Positions 26,568 to 36,012 of a stretch of 64,000 nucleotides of DNA are shown here, piece after piece. Each line of letters starts with the position of its first letter. Position 1 is the stretch's first letter. A program made the translations under genes and the position numbers. This stretch comes from an uncultured Dysgonomonas sp. (GTDB taxonomy: Bacteria > Bacteroidota > Bacteroidia > Bacteroidales > Dysgonomonadaceae), in NCBI GenBank assembly GCA_900556485.1, contig USOX01000001.1:434001-498000 (forward strand), in the 5' to 3' direction. The notes under the pieces were generated by a model that saw only the letters and a list, made by a program, of their open reading frames with translations, was not told the origin of the DNA and searched no databases.

Positions 26568-29261
26568 ATGTATATGAAGAGCATTTTACGTATTCGATTG
26601 TCTCTCTTTATTCTTATCTCTTTTTCTTTCATATCATCATATGGACAAGATATAGTTCCCCAGTTTTCCGATTCTATCAGGAGTTATTTCATACAGCAGC
26701 TGGTAATGTTTCCACAAGAAAAGGTTTATGTACAGAACGATAAGCCTTACTATATTGGTGGAGAGAACGTTTGGTTCAGAGTGCATTTAGTAGATGCCCA
26801 GTCTCATATGCCTAATTCGTTGAGCCGTTATGTGTACTGTGAGTTGATCAATCCGATGAATGAGCTGATAAAACGCATAAAAATACGTCCGGTAAAAGGC
26901 GCTCATTATGGTTATTTTCCTATTCCTGAAGATCTGCCGGAGGGTGATTATCAATTACGGTTTTACACACGCCTGATGTCATTTTCAGACAAAGACTATT
27001 TTTTCAAAAAGAAGATAAGTATAGGTAATCCTCTATCAGTGCTTTATCGTACTGAAGCGAACTTTACATATGATGAGAAGAATAAAGTAAGTGCAGAACT
27101 TCATTTTTCGGATATGAAATCGGGCGAAGCTATTAAGCCCGAAAATGTTCGTGTAGGTATAGAGCAACTCAAAAAAAATAAAACAAGCCTGAGTCCCGAC
27201 GGTGCTTTAAGATTAAATCTGAGGACTAAGGACTTAAATAAATATAAATCCTTATATGTAGAATATACTTATAAAGACCAGATTCATAGACAATACCTGT
27301 CTATTCCTTTATCGCAGGATAATTATGATGTCTCTTTTTTCCCTGAGGGCGGACATTTATTGGCTGATACAGATATGCGCATAGCCTTTAAAGCTCTAAA
27401 TGAAAATGGTTTGGGTGAATCTGTTCAAGGGTTTGTCGTTAATCAGATTGGCGATACAATCACCGGATTTACATCCAATGATTTAGGAATGGGGATATTC
27501 GGATTTAATGCAAAATCGGGAGATGAATATTCTGTTGTGTGCAAGAATAAGGGTGGCGTGGAAAAACGTTTTAGTCTTCCTTTGGCTGTAAATAAAGGGG
27601 TTGGATTGCAAACAGGTATGACCAAGAATGGACTTAGTATCAAGGTTCAGAATACACCTAATATATCGAACCTTGAAGGTATGAATATAATAGTTCAAAG
27701 CCGTGGAGTGCCAATCTATGCAGACAAATGGAACTCAAAAATCGGTTTGATTACTATTTCAAAAGATTTATTGCCTTCAGGGGTTATACAAATTTTGCTG
27801 ACAGATCAAGATCGTTTACCGCTTAGCGAACGCCTTGTTTTCAACTTTAATCCGAAGGATATAGCCAATGTTGTTTTTTTGCCGGATAAACCTCAATATA
27901 AGAAACGTGAAAAGGTAAAACTGGATATTGATTTATCAGATAATGAAGGGAAACCATTAGAAGGAAACTTTTCTATTTCGGTAACAGATGACAGAGATGT
28001 AAAAACGGATAGTACAGTTAATATCCTCTCAACATTACTATTAACATCAGAATTGAAGGGACATATAGAAAATCCTACATATTATTTAATTAAAGATAAT
28101 AATATGGTTTCTCCTGAAATTGATTTTTTGATGATGACTCAGGGCTGGAGCAGATATAATGTAAATAGTATTGTTCGCGGTAAGCCTGAAAGGAACGAGG
28201 GGTATGTTGAAATTGGGCCTTATATGTCAGGTAAGGTAAAAGGTGGCTTCTTTTATAATAAGGGACAAAGTGAATGTAATGTGACATTGACATCCTTCTC
28301 TCCACTAATGGCATCCTCGACTCAAACCGATGAATCGGGAAAGTTTGAATTCCTTGATTGTGAAGCACCTGATAGCACCACATTTTTCATCCGGGCGTAT
28401 ACTAAAAAAGGAAAAAGTAGTATTGAGTTAGAAATGGATAAAGATACATTTCCTACCATCAATTATGTGTTACCCGGGCATTATAAAGATAACCGCATGG
28501 GATTTGATAGCTTTCTGGAAAAAGCAGAACAAAAATTTGTTGCAGAAAATGGTATACGCATGATTTATTTGAAAGAAGTGGTAGTAACAAAAAATAGGCA
28601 GGTTAAAGGGAAATCTTCTATGTCTAATTATTTTAATGAAGTAACGAGTCTGGAAGAGATCAAAGAATTTGCTAAAGAATATGAGAAGCTTGGTGATATA
28701 TTTCTTGATGGTAAGATAAAAAACGTTACAGTTATGAGTGAAACCGAATATCTCGTAAATACTGATAGTGCTTATATTTATCTTGATGCTATTATGGTTA
28801 AACCGGAAGAGATGTGGCGGTTTAATAATTTAAGTCCGCATGATATAGAAGAAATTGAAATAACCAAATCTCCGGTACAAATTACATTTGATGTAGAAGA
28901 TACTACAAACTTTGGTAAGTTTGTACAAGGAGAGATGCTTATTGTAACAACAAAATCAGGAACAGGACTTCGTCAGGTTAAGTCTCATACAAATGGCGAA
29001 TCGTTTCGTCCTTTAGGATATCAAATAACAAAGCATTTCTATTCGCCCAGCTACGAAACGAAAGGACAACTAGATAGGGTAAATGCCGACTTACGAACTA
29101 CAATCTATTGGAATCCGGATGTACAAGTCTCAAAAAAAGGAAAAGCTAAAGTTGAGTTTTATACAGCAGATGCACCTACAGAATACTCTGTAGTAATAGA
29201 GGGTGTTACCAAAGATGGAAAACTAATATATAAAAAAGAAAAAATTCTTAGAGGGGATTAG
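26568..29261 (+). CDS. Large exported protein with MG2-like N-terminus and TonB-plug-like C-terminal domain
   Basis: 897 residues with a signal peptide (cleavage near SSYGQ). Residues about 45-130 (EKVYVQNDKPYYIGGENVWF, PEGDYQLRFYTRLM) resemble a macroglobulin MG2 beta-sandwich. A carboxypeptidase-regulatory-like segment lies around 560-620. The C-terminal section (YIYLDAIMVKPEEMWRFNNL, HDIEEIEITKSP, EMLIVTTKSG) matches the TonB receptor plug pattern, but no 22-strand barrel follows. Such proteins are common and uncharacterised in Bacteroidetes. An alternative ATG lies two codons in. Monocistronic, convergent with the 29271 gene (9-bp gap). Confidence 0.8.
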   Translation: MYMKSILRIRLSLFILISFSFISSYGQDIVPQFSDSIRSYFIQQLVMFPQEKVYVQNDKPYYIGGENVWFRVHLVDAQSHMPNSLSRYVYCELINPMNELIKRIKIRPVKGAHYGYFPIPEDLPEGDYQLRFYTRLMSFSDKDYFFKKKISIGNPLSVLYRTEANFTYDEKNKVSAELHFSDMKSGEAIKPENVRVGIEQLKKNKTSLSPDGALRLNLRTKDLNKYKSLYVEYTYKDQIHRQYLSIPLSQDNYDVSFFPEGGHLLADTDMRIAFKALNENGLGESVQGFVVNQIGDTITGFTSNDLGMGIFGFNAKSGDEYSVVCKNKGGVEKRFSLPLAVNKGVGLQTGMTKNGLSIKVQNTPNISNLEGMNIIVQSRGVPIYADKWNSKIGLITISKDLLPSGVIQILLTDQDRLPLSERLVFNFNPKDIANVVFLPDKPQYKKREKVKLDIDLSDNEGKPLEGNFSISVTDDRDVKTDSTVNILSTLLLTSELKGHIENPTYYLIKDNNMVSPEIDFLMMTQGWSRYNVNSIVRGKPERNEGYVEIGPYMSGKVKGGFFYNKGQSECNVTLTSFSPLMASSTQTDESGKFEFLDCEAPDSTTFFIRAYTKKGKSSIELEMDKDTFPTINYVLPGHYKDNRMGFDSFLEKAEQKFVAENGIRMIYLKEVVVTKNRQVKGKSSMSNYFNEVTSLEEIKEFAKEYEKLGDIFLDGKIKNVTVMSETEYLVNTDSAYIYLDAIMVKPEEMWRFNNLSPHDIEEIEITKSPVQITFDVEDTTNFGKFVQGEMLIVTTKSGTGLRQVKSHTNGESFRPLGYQITKHFYSPSYETKGQLDRVNADLRTTIYWNPDVQVSKKGKAKVEFYTADAPTEYSVVIEGVTKDGKLIYKKEKILRGD

Positions 29262-29270
29262 ATATTTTAT

Positions 29271-30035
29271 TTAGAATCCTGTGACAAGCAATCCTCTCGC
29301 ACCTTTTATACCACATTTTTGATATTTGTTGTATGCAGCTGCTGCACTTTCTCTAACAGCAGCATTGGTACTACCTGAAATATAAGTTGCTATGGCATCA
29401 TGTAGAGTATATGCTTCGGGACACATCAGGTGGGTAGTCCACAGTACAGGAGTCGTTTTCGCAGCTTTAAGATAGGGTGTAAAGTATTGTTTGCTGGCAC
29501 AAGCCAGGATAATGGCATCTCTCTGTTTGTCGTCTTTACTTTGGTATGTATTGGATAACGAAAAATCCATTAAACCATTATGTCCGATATATGCTACCAG
29601 TTTGGCATTGCCATTAAGCCCAACTGTTGTTTTCCCAACCATCAAAGTATCTTTCTTATTTCCCGAGCAGGAATTTAGAAAATCGACAGTACAGTCTTTT
29701 ATATACTGCCCGTCGTAGGCATCGGCAACCAGATAATAATTTTTTGTTTTGTGCTTGAATACAATGCGTTCGAGGCATTTGCTGTCTACTTTATTTCTTC
29801 TTACTTCTTTCCAGTCTGCACTCTTTTTGAAGTAAGTACGAATACCATAACCACAGCCCCAATAGAGGTTCGAATTTGGATCTTGTCCATTTCCTATTCC
29901 TTTGGGAACTTTTACGATACCTTGGTATTTGTTATCGCAAAGTGCTACCAATACATGTATGGTTTGTACATCTTGTGAAAATAGAGGCATACAAAAGCAA
30001 ATAAATACAAAGGCTAATAATGATTTTTTGAGCAT
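29271..30035 (-). CDS. Secreted protein, candidate clan CD (caspase-like) cysteine peptidase
   Basis: 254 residues with a signal peptide ending near LFSQD. The mature part has VLVALCDNKYQG and SNLYWGCGYGIRTYFKKSADW, then a core that looks caspase-like: a hydrophobic strand with Asp (YYLVADAYDG), a strand ending in AKLVAYIGHNG (His152) and a strand ending DAIILACAS (Cys179). Hydrophobic block plus His-(x)-Gly and hydrophobic block plus Ala-Cys is the clan CD dyad pattern. The GHNG spelling and the 27-residue spacing are atypical, so the assignment is inference. It starts 24 bp from a 15-bp-arm palindrome. Function unknown. Confidence 0.7.
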   Translation of the reverse strand: MLKKSLLAFVFICFCMPLFSQDVQTIHVLVALCDNKYQGIVKVPKGIGNGQDPNSNLYWGCGYGIRTYFKKSADWKEVRRNKVDSKCLERIVFKHKTKNYYLVADAYDGQYIKDCTVDFLNSCSGNKKDTLMVGKTTVGLNGNAKLVAYIGHNGLMDFSLSNTYQSKDDKQRDAIILACASKQYFTPYLKAAKTTPVLWTTHLMCPEAYTLHDAIATYISGSTNAAVRESAAAAYNKYQKCGIKGARGLLVTGF

Positions 30036-30058
30036 GGTATTTGTTTTTATGTATGTTT

Positions 30059-30092
30059 ATTCATTGTATCTATACTAATAGATACAATGAAT
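30059..30092. promoter_or_regulatory. Perfect 15-bp-arm palindrome
   Basis: ATTCATTGTATCTAT and ATAGATACAATGAAT around loop ACTA. Neither side has a T-run, so it is more likely an operator or RNA stem upstream of the 30035 start than a terminator. Confidence 0.6.
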
Positions 30093-30111
30093 AAGCAAAT
30101 TCCATAAAAGC

Positions 30112-30194
30112 TTACTTAAATTTTATAACAAAATTGCTAAGAATATCCATAAGAGCCGATATGAAGAATTTTCGTTCAAATTTGAACAGGCTCT
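30112..30194. repeat. Family E element, shortened copy
   Basis: Shares TTGCTAAGAATA, AGAGCC-ATA and ATTTTCG-T-AAATTT-AACAGGCTCT with the right half of 4745-4941. It lies immediately 3' of the repeat-protein stop codon (30198), the same position relative to its upstream gene as the copy after rfbA. Confidence 0.7.
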
Positions 30195-30197
30195 GAA

Positions 30198-31208
30198 TTA
30201 CCGCCTGCTTTTTTCAAATAAATGTCGGCGAACCAAGTCCAGAAATATTTTATTTTCTGTTTTATATCTGCTTATCAGCCTCTTCCATACATCAGGAGCA
30301 TACTCTATTTTGTTACCTTTGCTGTCTTCATATATTTTCCTGTCGTGTATATTGGTCGATAGCGAAGCTTTTTCTCTTTGATTGTTGCTATATTGGCGAT
30401 GACCGAAAATATCTATCTTATATTCCTCTTTGTAGTTTTTCAGGTCTTTACACTGATCCATTATCTCAAAGAAGATGTTTGTATCACTATTGTCATAATC
30501 TCTTAATAGCTCACTCCAGAATTCCTTTGAGAACTTGACCTCGTTTTTATTACTGTCAGTATATACACCATCATTAAATATATTTTCCTGAAGTGTAGCT
30601 TTAAAATCATCCTTCTCATAATTTAAGCGTCCATGTATATCCCGGGCTAATTCAGTTTTCTTTCCTACAGATGCTTGGTCTTGATCCATCATCCAGAAAA
30701 GTATTTCTATTTCGTTGTTGTCAAAATCTCTCTTTAAATTCTCCCAAAATTCTTTTGATAGTTTTTGCTGATTATTATAGCTGTCCTTATAAATAACTTC
30801 GCCAAAGAAGTTCTTTTCTATAGATGCTTTAAAGTTATCTCCCCGTTCATATAACAATGTACCATGTATATTACGTTTATAAACTTCTTTATAATTTTCC
30901 CTGTGACCAAGGTTCCGGGCCAGGCGTTTTAGTATAGCTTGCGGATTGTTTGCTATTTTGGGAAAAGCTTCACTTACAACTTCTTTCGAGTAAGTTATCT
31001 TATTGTTACGGTTGTCTTCATAAGTTTTGTCTCCAAATATATTGGTCGCTAGTTTGGCTTTAAGCCCTTCATTGTTTTCGTAAAGAAGATCTCCATTTAT
31101 ACTGGTCGTTATATTCTCTTTTATCTTTCGGTGGTCGTCTTTTCTCCATTGGGCCGAAATATTTAGACAAAATAGGGTAAAAAGAATGAATATCAGGTAT
31201 TTATTCAT
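30198..31208 (-). CDS. Secreted protein made of four tandem ~75-residue repeats
   Basis: 336 residues, signal peptide to about residue 19 (NISAQ). After it, four tandem repeats cover nearly the whole protein, starting near residues 29, 108, 186 and 262. Each has an I-x-G-x-x-x-YE strand pair (INGDLLYEN, IHGTLLYER, IHGRLNYEK, IFGHRQYSN), a KA-x-L-x-x-NIF segment, a Y-x-D-S-x-x-N strand and a final W/F-x-x-L-x-R-D-x-x-N helix. No known family recognised. It is followed by a family-E element. A structural or binding role is likely from the repeats, but this is inference. Confidence 0.8.
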   Translation of the reverse strand: MNKYLIFILFTLFCLNISAQWRKDDHRKIKENITTSINGDLLYENNEGLKAKLATNIFGDKTYEDNRNNKITYSKEVVSEAFPKIANNPQAILKRLARNLGHRENYKEVYKRNIHGTLLYERGDNFKASIEKNFFGEVIYKDSYNNQQKLSKEFWENLKRDFDNNEIEILFWMMDQDQASVGKKTELARDIHGRLNYEKDDFKATLQENIFNDGVYTDSNKNEVKFSKEFWSELLRDYDNSDTNIFFEIMDQCKDLKNYKEEYKIDIFGHRQYSNNQREKASLSTNIHDRKIYEDSKGNKIEYAPDVWKRLISRYKTENKIFLDLVRRHLFEKSRR

Positions 31209-31384
31209 AAGTTAAAGTGTTAGAGAAGTATATGAATGTCGAATGTTTAGGGCCATTCCGGCCGCAAATTACAGAAAAATATCGATAATTTTTAATTTTT
31301 TTTCTTTCCTTTATGGAATCCCTGGACAAAAATACTCTATAAGGTAGATAGCCGCAATTGAAAACCATTGAAAAAACACACCGG

Positions 31385-32206
31385 ATGAAGCTTTTGAAAT
31401 ATAGCCTCCTGTTTGTCCTCTTCCTGTTAATTGTTATAGGAGCAGGTTCATTTGTCCTCGAGAATGTTGCTCTTAGGGAAACGCGTAGTTTTGATGCTAT
31501 TAAATTTCAGGAACTGGAATTCACAATGGAAGAACTTACATTATTTTGTGATGTTGTGTTTACCTCAGAGAATACCCGTGTAAGAAAATGGACTACCGAT
31601 ATAAAAGTAGAAATAAAGAATAAAGCAGACCTTGACGAAAAATATATAGCAGAGGTAGATTCTATCATAGCTATTTTTGCTCCCCTTATTGCTCCGTTAA
31701 AGATAGAACGGGTAGAAGGAGATGGTAATCTGCATGTTTATCGAAAGGTGACATGTATCTCAGGTCCTCGTAATGGAAAACGTTGGTACCTAAATGGATT
31801 GGCGAGGATAAATAAAAGAACCACATACTCATGGGATATAAATTTTGCCTGTGTATACGATAGCTATAATGGTACTTCACAAACATTGATTCACGAATTT
31901 CAACATGCTTTAGGTTTAGATCACCCTATCAATCTTTACCCTTTTTATGTGACTATCGGGCGTTCGGTTATACCTCAGTATTTCAAATCGAAAGAAGAAA
32001 CACAAGCCTATCTGAACGAGCCTTTTTACTTGTCTAACCAGGAAAAGAAAGTGATAACTATGCTCTATTCATCCGAGGTCAAGCCCGGGTTACACATCGA
32101 TTTGTTTACTCAAAGAATGGGACTTTCTAAGAGTGATGTACAACGTATGCTTCCTAATAAGAATAAGCCGAAGAGTGTAATAATTTATCCGGTAGATAAA
32201 AAATAG
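31385..32206 (+). CDS. Membrane-anchored putative zinc metalloprotease (HExxHxxGxxH)
   Basis: 273 residues from the ATG at 31385 (MKLLKYSLLF); the longer TTG reading is less likely. One membrane segment (about 4-26) then an extracytoplasmic domain. TLIHEFQHALGLDH gives His170, Glu171, His174 and His180 of the metzincin-type zinc site, and TMLYSSEV about 55 residues later could be the Met-turn. This resembles DUF2927-like or other uncharacterised metzincin relatives. No propeptide is obvious. Divergent from the repeat-protein gene. Substrate unknown. Confidence 0.8.
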   Translation: MKLLKYSLLFVLFLLIVIGAGSFVLENVALRETRSFDAIKFQELEFTMEELTLFCDVVFTSENTRVRKWTTDIKVEIKNKADLDEKYIAEVDSIIAIFAPLIAPLKIERVEGDGNLHVYRKVTCISGPRNGKRWYLNGLARINKRTTYSWDINFACVYDSYNGTSQTLIHEFQHALGLDHPINLYPFYVTIGRSVIPQYFKSKEETQAYLNEPFYLSNQEKKVITMLYSSEVKPGLHIDLFTQRMGLSKSDVQRMLPNKNKPKSVIIYPVDKK

Positions 32207-32541
32207 ACTGATTTATGTTAATTGACTGTTGCACTTTAAGTAACCAATATGAGTGTGATTTTGTCATTTTTATTGGAAAAAACTTCATAAATGGATAAAA
32301 TGTAACAGAAAAATAACAATAAAACCCGATTTAATTACTACTTTTGCAGTCGTAATAAATGCGATCTGAAAGATATGGGAGTTTGTTTGAGCTCTCAATG
32401 CCCTAAAAAAGAAAAGGATTATAAGACAAAGACAGTTGTTGTATAAGTAATGATGCAATTTAATTATTGTCATTTGTACTTTTCTGTATGTTTTTAAGTA
32501 AGAAAATGATTTTACGAAATTAATATACCTTTATTTTATTT
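32207..32541. other. Intergenic region
   Basis: 335 bp, AT-rich. The only signal is TACTTTTG (32339-32346), a -7-like element about 195 bp before the next start, lacking a clear -33 partner. No gene or repeat seen. Confidence 0.5.
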
Positions 32542-33588
32542 ATGAAGAATGAGCTGAATGAAAAGCTTGTAATTGCTTTGGGAAAATATTATCCGAAGAC
32601 AAAAGATCTTGCCCACTTTTTGATGGATGTACTGGACTTGAGCCGTGAATCTGTTTATAGGAGACTTCGTAGCGAAGTGTCTTTCTCTTTTGACGAAATA
32701 TGTAAGATAGCTTGTTTGATGGAAATATCCATAGACAGGCTTGTAGGTTTAGGTAAAACAGATAAGGCTTTCTTTGATCAGAGGGTAAGCAAATCGTCTG
32801 ACCCAACAGAGATATTTAGAGAAATAATGTCTACTAATACTGATATGTTGAATCATATAAATAAAACAGGGCAAGACGCAAGAGCCATATTTGTACTCAA
32901 CCGGATTCCGTTAAGTTTTATTTTGGCATATCCCGGACTTACAAAGTTCTTTTATTATAAATGGACTTATCACGTACATAAGGGTGAAATGAATGCCGGA
33001 TTCGACGAATTTGTTATTCCTGAAGAAATTCAGGTAATTTGCCGGAGGTATAAAGATGAATGTGAGTGGCTGACCGGTGATATGACAATGATTATAGACG
33101 AAAAGATTTTCTTGTATACGATCAGGGAGATTAATTATTTTTATAAGAGGCGTTTACTTGACCGAGACCATATAGTGCAAATGCAGGAAGAACTGCAAAC
33201 ACTGGCTGATAATTTCGAGATGCTTGCTCGCAGAGGAGTAAATAACTATGGAGCTAAAGTTTTGATATACTTATCGGAAGTAGATATAGAACCCAACCAT
33301 TCTTATATTGAGTATGATGGAGTTGTGTCGGTTCATTACTGGACTCCTTCGGCCGAATTACTAACATCATACAATGCCGAACTTTGCAAGCGGCAGTTGG
33401 AATGGATAGAATCACTGAAGCGATATACTATCTTGATAACACAGTGTAACGAACTGCAGCAAATCGCTTTTTTTAATGCCCAGAAAGAATATTTGAAAGA
33501 GATGGTCGATAACACAGCTGAGCATCATATGCTTGATACTGTTAAAAATAGTGCTGATTTAAAAGGTGAAATTGGTAAATGGTGTTAA
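32542..33588 (+). CDS. HTH-domain protein, probable transcriptional regulator
   Basis: 348 residues, no signal peptide. The first 65 residues look like an XRE/BetR-type helix-turn-helix (TKDLAHFLMDVLDLSRESVY, RRLRSEVSFSFDEICKIACL). The rest is a long, mostly helical region without a family I recognise, containing aromatic-rich stretches (FFYYKWTYHVHKGEM). I read it as a one-component regulator with an unknown sensing domain. It heads a run of three regulator genes on the plus strand. Confidence 0.7.
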   Translation: MKNELNEKLVIALGKYYPKTKDLAHFLMDVLDLSRESVYRRLRSEVSFSFDEICKIACLMEISIDRLVGLGKTDKAFFDQRVSKSSDPTEIFREIMSTNTDMLNHINKTGQDARAIFVLNRIPLSFILAYPGLTKFFYYKWTYHVHKGEMNAGFDEFVIPEEIQVICRRYKDECEWLTGDMTMIIDEKIFLYTIREINYFYKRRLLDRDHIVQMQEELQTLADNFEMLARRGVNNYGAKVLIYLSEVDIEPNHSYIEYDGVVSVHYWTPSAELLTSYNAELCKRQLEWIESLKRYTILITQCNELQQIAFFNAQKEYLKEMVDNTAEHHMLDTVKNSADLKGEIGKWC

Positions 33589-33778
33589 GAATCCTATAAT
33601 TTTTTTCGTTTTAGGCATACATCCTTATCTTTGTTGTTCGGAGACAAAAATTGAAGTTCGATAAGAAAATGTATCCCGTTCATAGATTTTATGTTCTTAA
33701 TTTCCTGTATGGAAATTAAGAGGTATAGGATATTGTCTATAGATCAGGATTATTGAAAAAAAATTGGCACTAAACAAC

Positions 33779-34654
33779 ATGAAAAGGCCTTTGCCAGCGG
33801 ATAAAACTAACAATGCTCACATACTGAAAGGCGACTTCGAAATATATGAAGGAGCCCGATATTTACCATTAACGAAAAATCCGACAAATATTCCTTTCGG
33901 CATTCTTGGGCTTTGCACCTCGGGAAGCGTTGTCGTGAATGTTTATTTATCAGAATTATATCTTTCTAAAGGGCAACTTTTGGTTATTTTACCGGGAGAA
34001 CTTGCCTCAATTAAAGAAAAAAGTGAAGACTTCTGTATGGATTATTTTATCGTTTCGTCCAATCTTATAAACGATACTCTTAGTGGTATTCCTCATCTTT
34101 CACCATTGTTTTTTATGCATATGAGGAGGAAGTATAGCTATAATCTTTCATCAGAAGAAGGGCTGCGTTACAAAGATTATTACAGATTGGTTTGTGAAAG
34201 AGATGCACCTGCCGACGATATTTATCTGAGGGAATATCTGGTGAATATACTTCGGCTATTCTATCTGGATCTCTATAATAATTATAGGAACACTCTATTC
34301 GGTAAAGATAAAACAATAGCCGCCCGCAAGGAGAGGCTGACATATGACTTTTTCCTATTATTAATGGAGTATTGTCGTAAGAATAGAGAGATTGCTTTCT
34401 ATGCCGATAAGTTATTTATTACCCCCAAATATTTGGCTCTGATAATAAAAGAGGTAAGTGGACGCTCTGCGAAAGACTGGATTGTGGAATATATAATTCT
34501 CGAGATAAAGTCACTACTCAAAAATTCGCAGTTGAATATTCAGGAAATTACTGTTAAGACAAGTTTCTCTAATCAAGCTTCTTTAGGACGTTTTTTCAGA
34601 AAGCATACAGGTATGTCCCCTTCTGAGTACAGATTGAAAGCTAAATTCAACTAA
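33779..34654 (+). CDS. AraC family transcriptional regulator
   Basis: 291 residues from the ATG at 33779 (MKRPLPADKTNN); a TTG five codons upstream is possible. The N-terminal half is a cupin-like sensing domain (GSVVVNVYLSELYLSKGQLL, VILPGE). The C-terminal AraC HTH pair spans about 195-285: ADKLFITPKYLALIIKEVSG and IQEITVKTSFSNQASLGRFF, ending RKHTGMSPSEYR. TATCTTTG at 33626-33633 may be a -7 element. Target genes are not evident. Confidence 0.9.
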   Translation: MKRPLPADKTNNAHILKGDFEIYEGARYLPLTKNPTNIPFGILGLCTSGSVVVNVYLSELYLSKGQLLVILPGELASIKEKSEDFCMDYFIVSSNLINDTLSGIPHLSPLFFMHMRRKYSYNLSSEEGLRYKDYYRLVCERDAPADDIYLREYLVNILRLFYLDLYNNYRNTLFGKDKTIAARKERLTYDFFLLLMEYCRKNREIAFYADKLFITPKYLALIIKEVSGRSAKDWIVEYIILEIKSLLKNSQLNIQEITVKTSFSNQASLGRFFRKHTGMSPSEYRLKAKFN

Positions 34655-35222
34655 TGCTTTACAAAAAGGAGTATTAATCCGTTAATTAACATTTTTCTTG
34701 CAGGTTAATACATGTGATTCTATCTTAAAATTAATAAAATTTCATTTTTGAATTTTTTGATTTTATATTGTGATAAAACATAATATGATGAATTATAGCC
34801 TCTTCTGTTATATTTTGAAGCAGGGTAGAGGCATATATCTAATTATATCTCAAGAATAACGAAATCGTGAAAATATACACAAGGAAATGTTTATTATATC
34901 TTTTTAACTTTTAAGAAATATGAGTTAAATTTCTAATCGTTTTAGGGGCTTTAGTGAATAATGTAAAGGTGTAAAGCGTTTATATAAAAGAAATTAAATG
35001 GATATTGTAAAAAGGCTCATTCTTGAGTTAAAATACTGTTGTTAACTTAAATAAGGAAAAATTACTCAATAATCGAACTTATTTTGAGAAAAAAATCAAA
35101 TATGTGAACTTTGACACCTTTTGATAATCCGATATTTAATGTTATTTTTGAGAGAAATTTTACAGGTATGTATTGGAAGTATTCTCCAAAAAGATACTGA
35201 CTTTGCAATTAAACAGATACAC
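34655..35222. other. Intergenic region
   Basis: Very AT-rich gap of 568 bp between the AraC gene and the S24 gene. Apart from the promoter at its right end (35173-35205) I see no gene, repeat or stable RNA. Confidence 0.5.
35173..35205 (+). promoter_or_regulatory. Candidate promoter of the S24 regulator
   Basis: TTG (35173-35175) and TGACTTTG (35198-35205) with 22 nt between, close to the phylum's TTTG/TAnnTTTG layout. It lies 17 bp before the ATG at 35223, which supports that start over longer TTG readings. Confidence 0.4.
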
Positions 35223-35936
35223 ATGAAAGAAATATTAACCCAAAAGGATAGAATTATTGAATTCTTGGAAAAAAAGGGAATCAGTAAGAATAAATTCTAT
35301 ACTCAGACAGGTGTTTCGAATGGGACCCTCGATAAAAAAAGTGGCATTACCGGAGACACAATCTCTAAAATCTATGCCGCATATCCGGAGCTAAACCTGG
35401 ATTGGCTTATTACCGGACAAGGGGACATGATGCGCTCTTCGGGTGTCACTATAGGACATGATCTAGAAAGGCTTAAAGAGCAATTTGCCTCAATAATGGC
35501 TGTAAAGCCCGAGACTTTGTCTGACGAATCAGTGCTTAATCCAAATTCTCAAGTTGATTTTATGCCCCTTTTTGCATATAATGAACCATTTTTTTGTCAG
35601 GGATATATATCACTACCCAATTTGGCCTCGTGTGATGGGGCAGGAGTAGTTAAGACAGATAGTATGTATCCATTGATTAAGCCAGGCGACCTTATTTGTT
35701 TCAAAACGGGGAGCAAAAATGACAGGATATACTGGGGTGAGATGTATGTCATGCATCTGGAAATGGATGGAGAAGAATTTCTCACTGTTAAATATCTTAC
35801 CAAGTCGGATCTAGGACCCGATTATGTGCATATAACCGGAGTGAACGAAAAATACCGCCCTAAAGATATTCCCAAAGAGTGTATATTATGGCGTGCGGTT
35901 ATCAGAGCATATGTGGCATATAACTCAATAATGTAA
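35223..35936 (+). CDS. HTH plus S24 (LexA/CI-like) regulator, second copy
   Basis: 237 residues from the ATG at 35223 (MKEILTQKDRIIEFLEKKGI). The N-terminal HTH (about 5-60) shows KNKFYTQTGVSNGTLDKKSG. The C-terminal S24 domain shows VVKTDSMYPLIKPGDLICFK (Ser in DSM) and FLTVKYLTKSD (Lys in TVKYL), a full Ser-Lys dyad. It has the same layout as the gene at 24200-24937 but is not a close copy. No phage genes follow, and it ends in its own terminator. Confidence 0.9.
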   Translation: MKEILTQKDRIIEFLEKKGISKNKFYTQTGVSNGTLDKKSGITGDTISKIYAAYPELNLDWLITGQGDMMRSSGVTIGHDLERLKEQFASIMAVKPETLSDESVLNPNSQVDFMPLFAYNEPFFCQGYISLPNLASCDGAGVVKTDSMYPLIKPGDLICFKTGSKNDRIYWGEMYVMHLEMDGEEFLTVKYLTKSDLGPDYVHITGVNEKYRPKDIPKECILWRAVIRAYVAYNSIM

Positions 35937-35963
35937 TAAAGCTAATATATTATTGGTCATATT

Positions 35964-36004
35964 AGTCCGGGGAAGTTGGGAAGCTTTTTCCGGACACTTT
36001 TTTT
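35964..36004. terminator. Terminator after the S24 gene
   Basis: AGTCCGGGGAAG can pair with CTTTTTCCGGAC, then a T-run follows. The gene on the other side (M48 peptidase) is convergent. Confidence 0.8.
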
Positions 36005-36012
36005 GATACCAA

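Noticed and set aside
32339..32346. TACTTTTG as a promoter of the HTH gene
   Set aside because: No -33 partner at the right distance and the start codon is far; kept only as a note in the intergenic entry.
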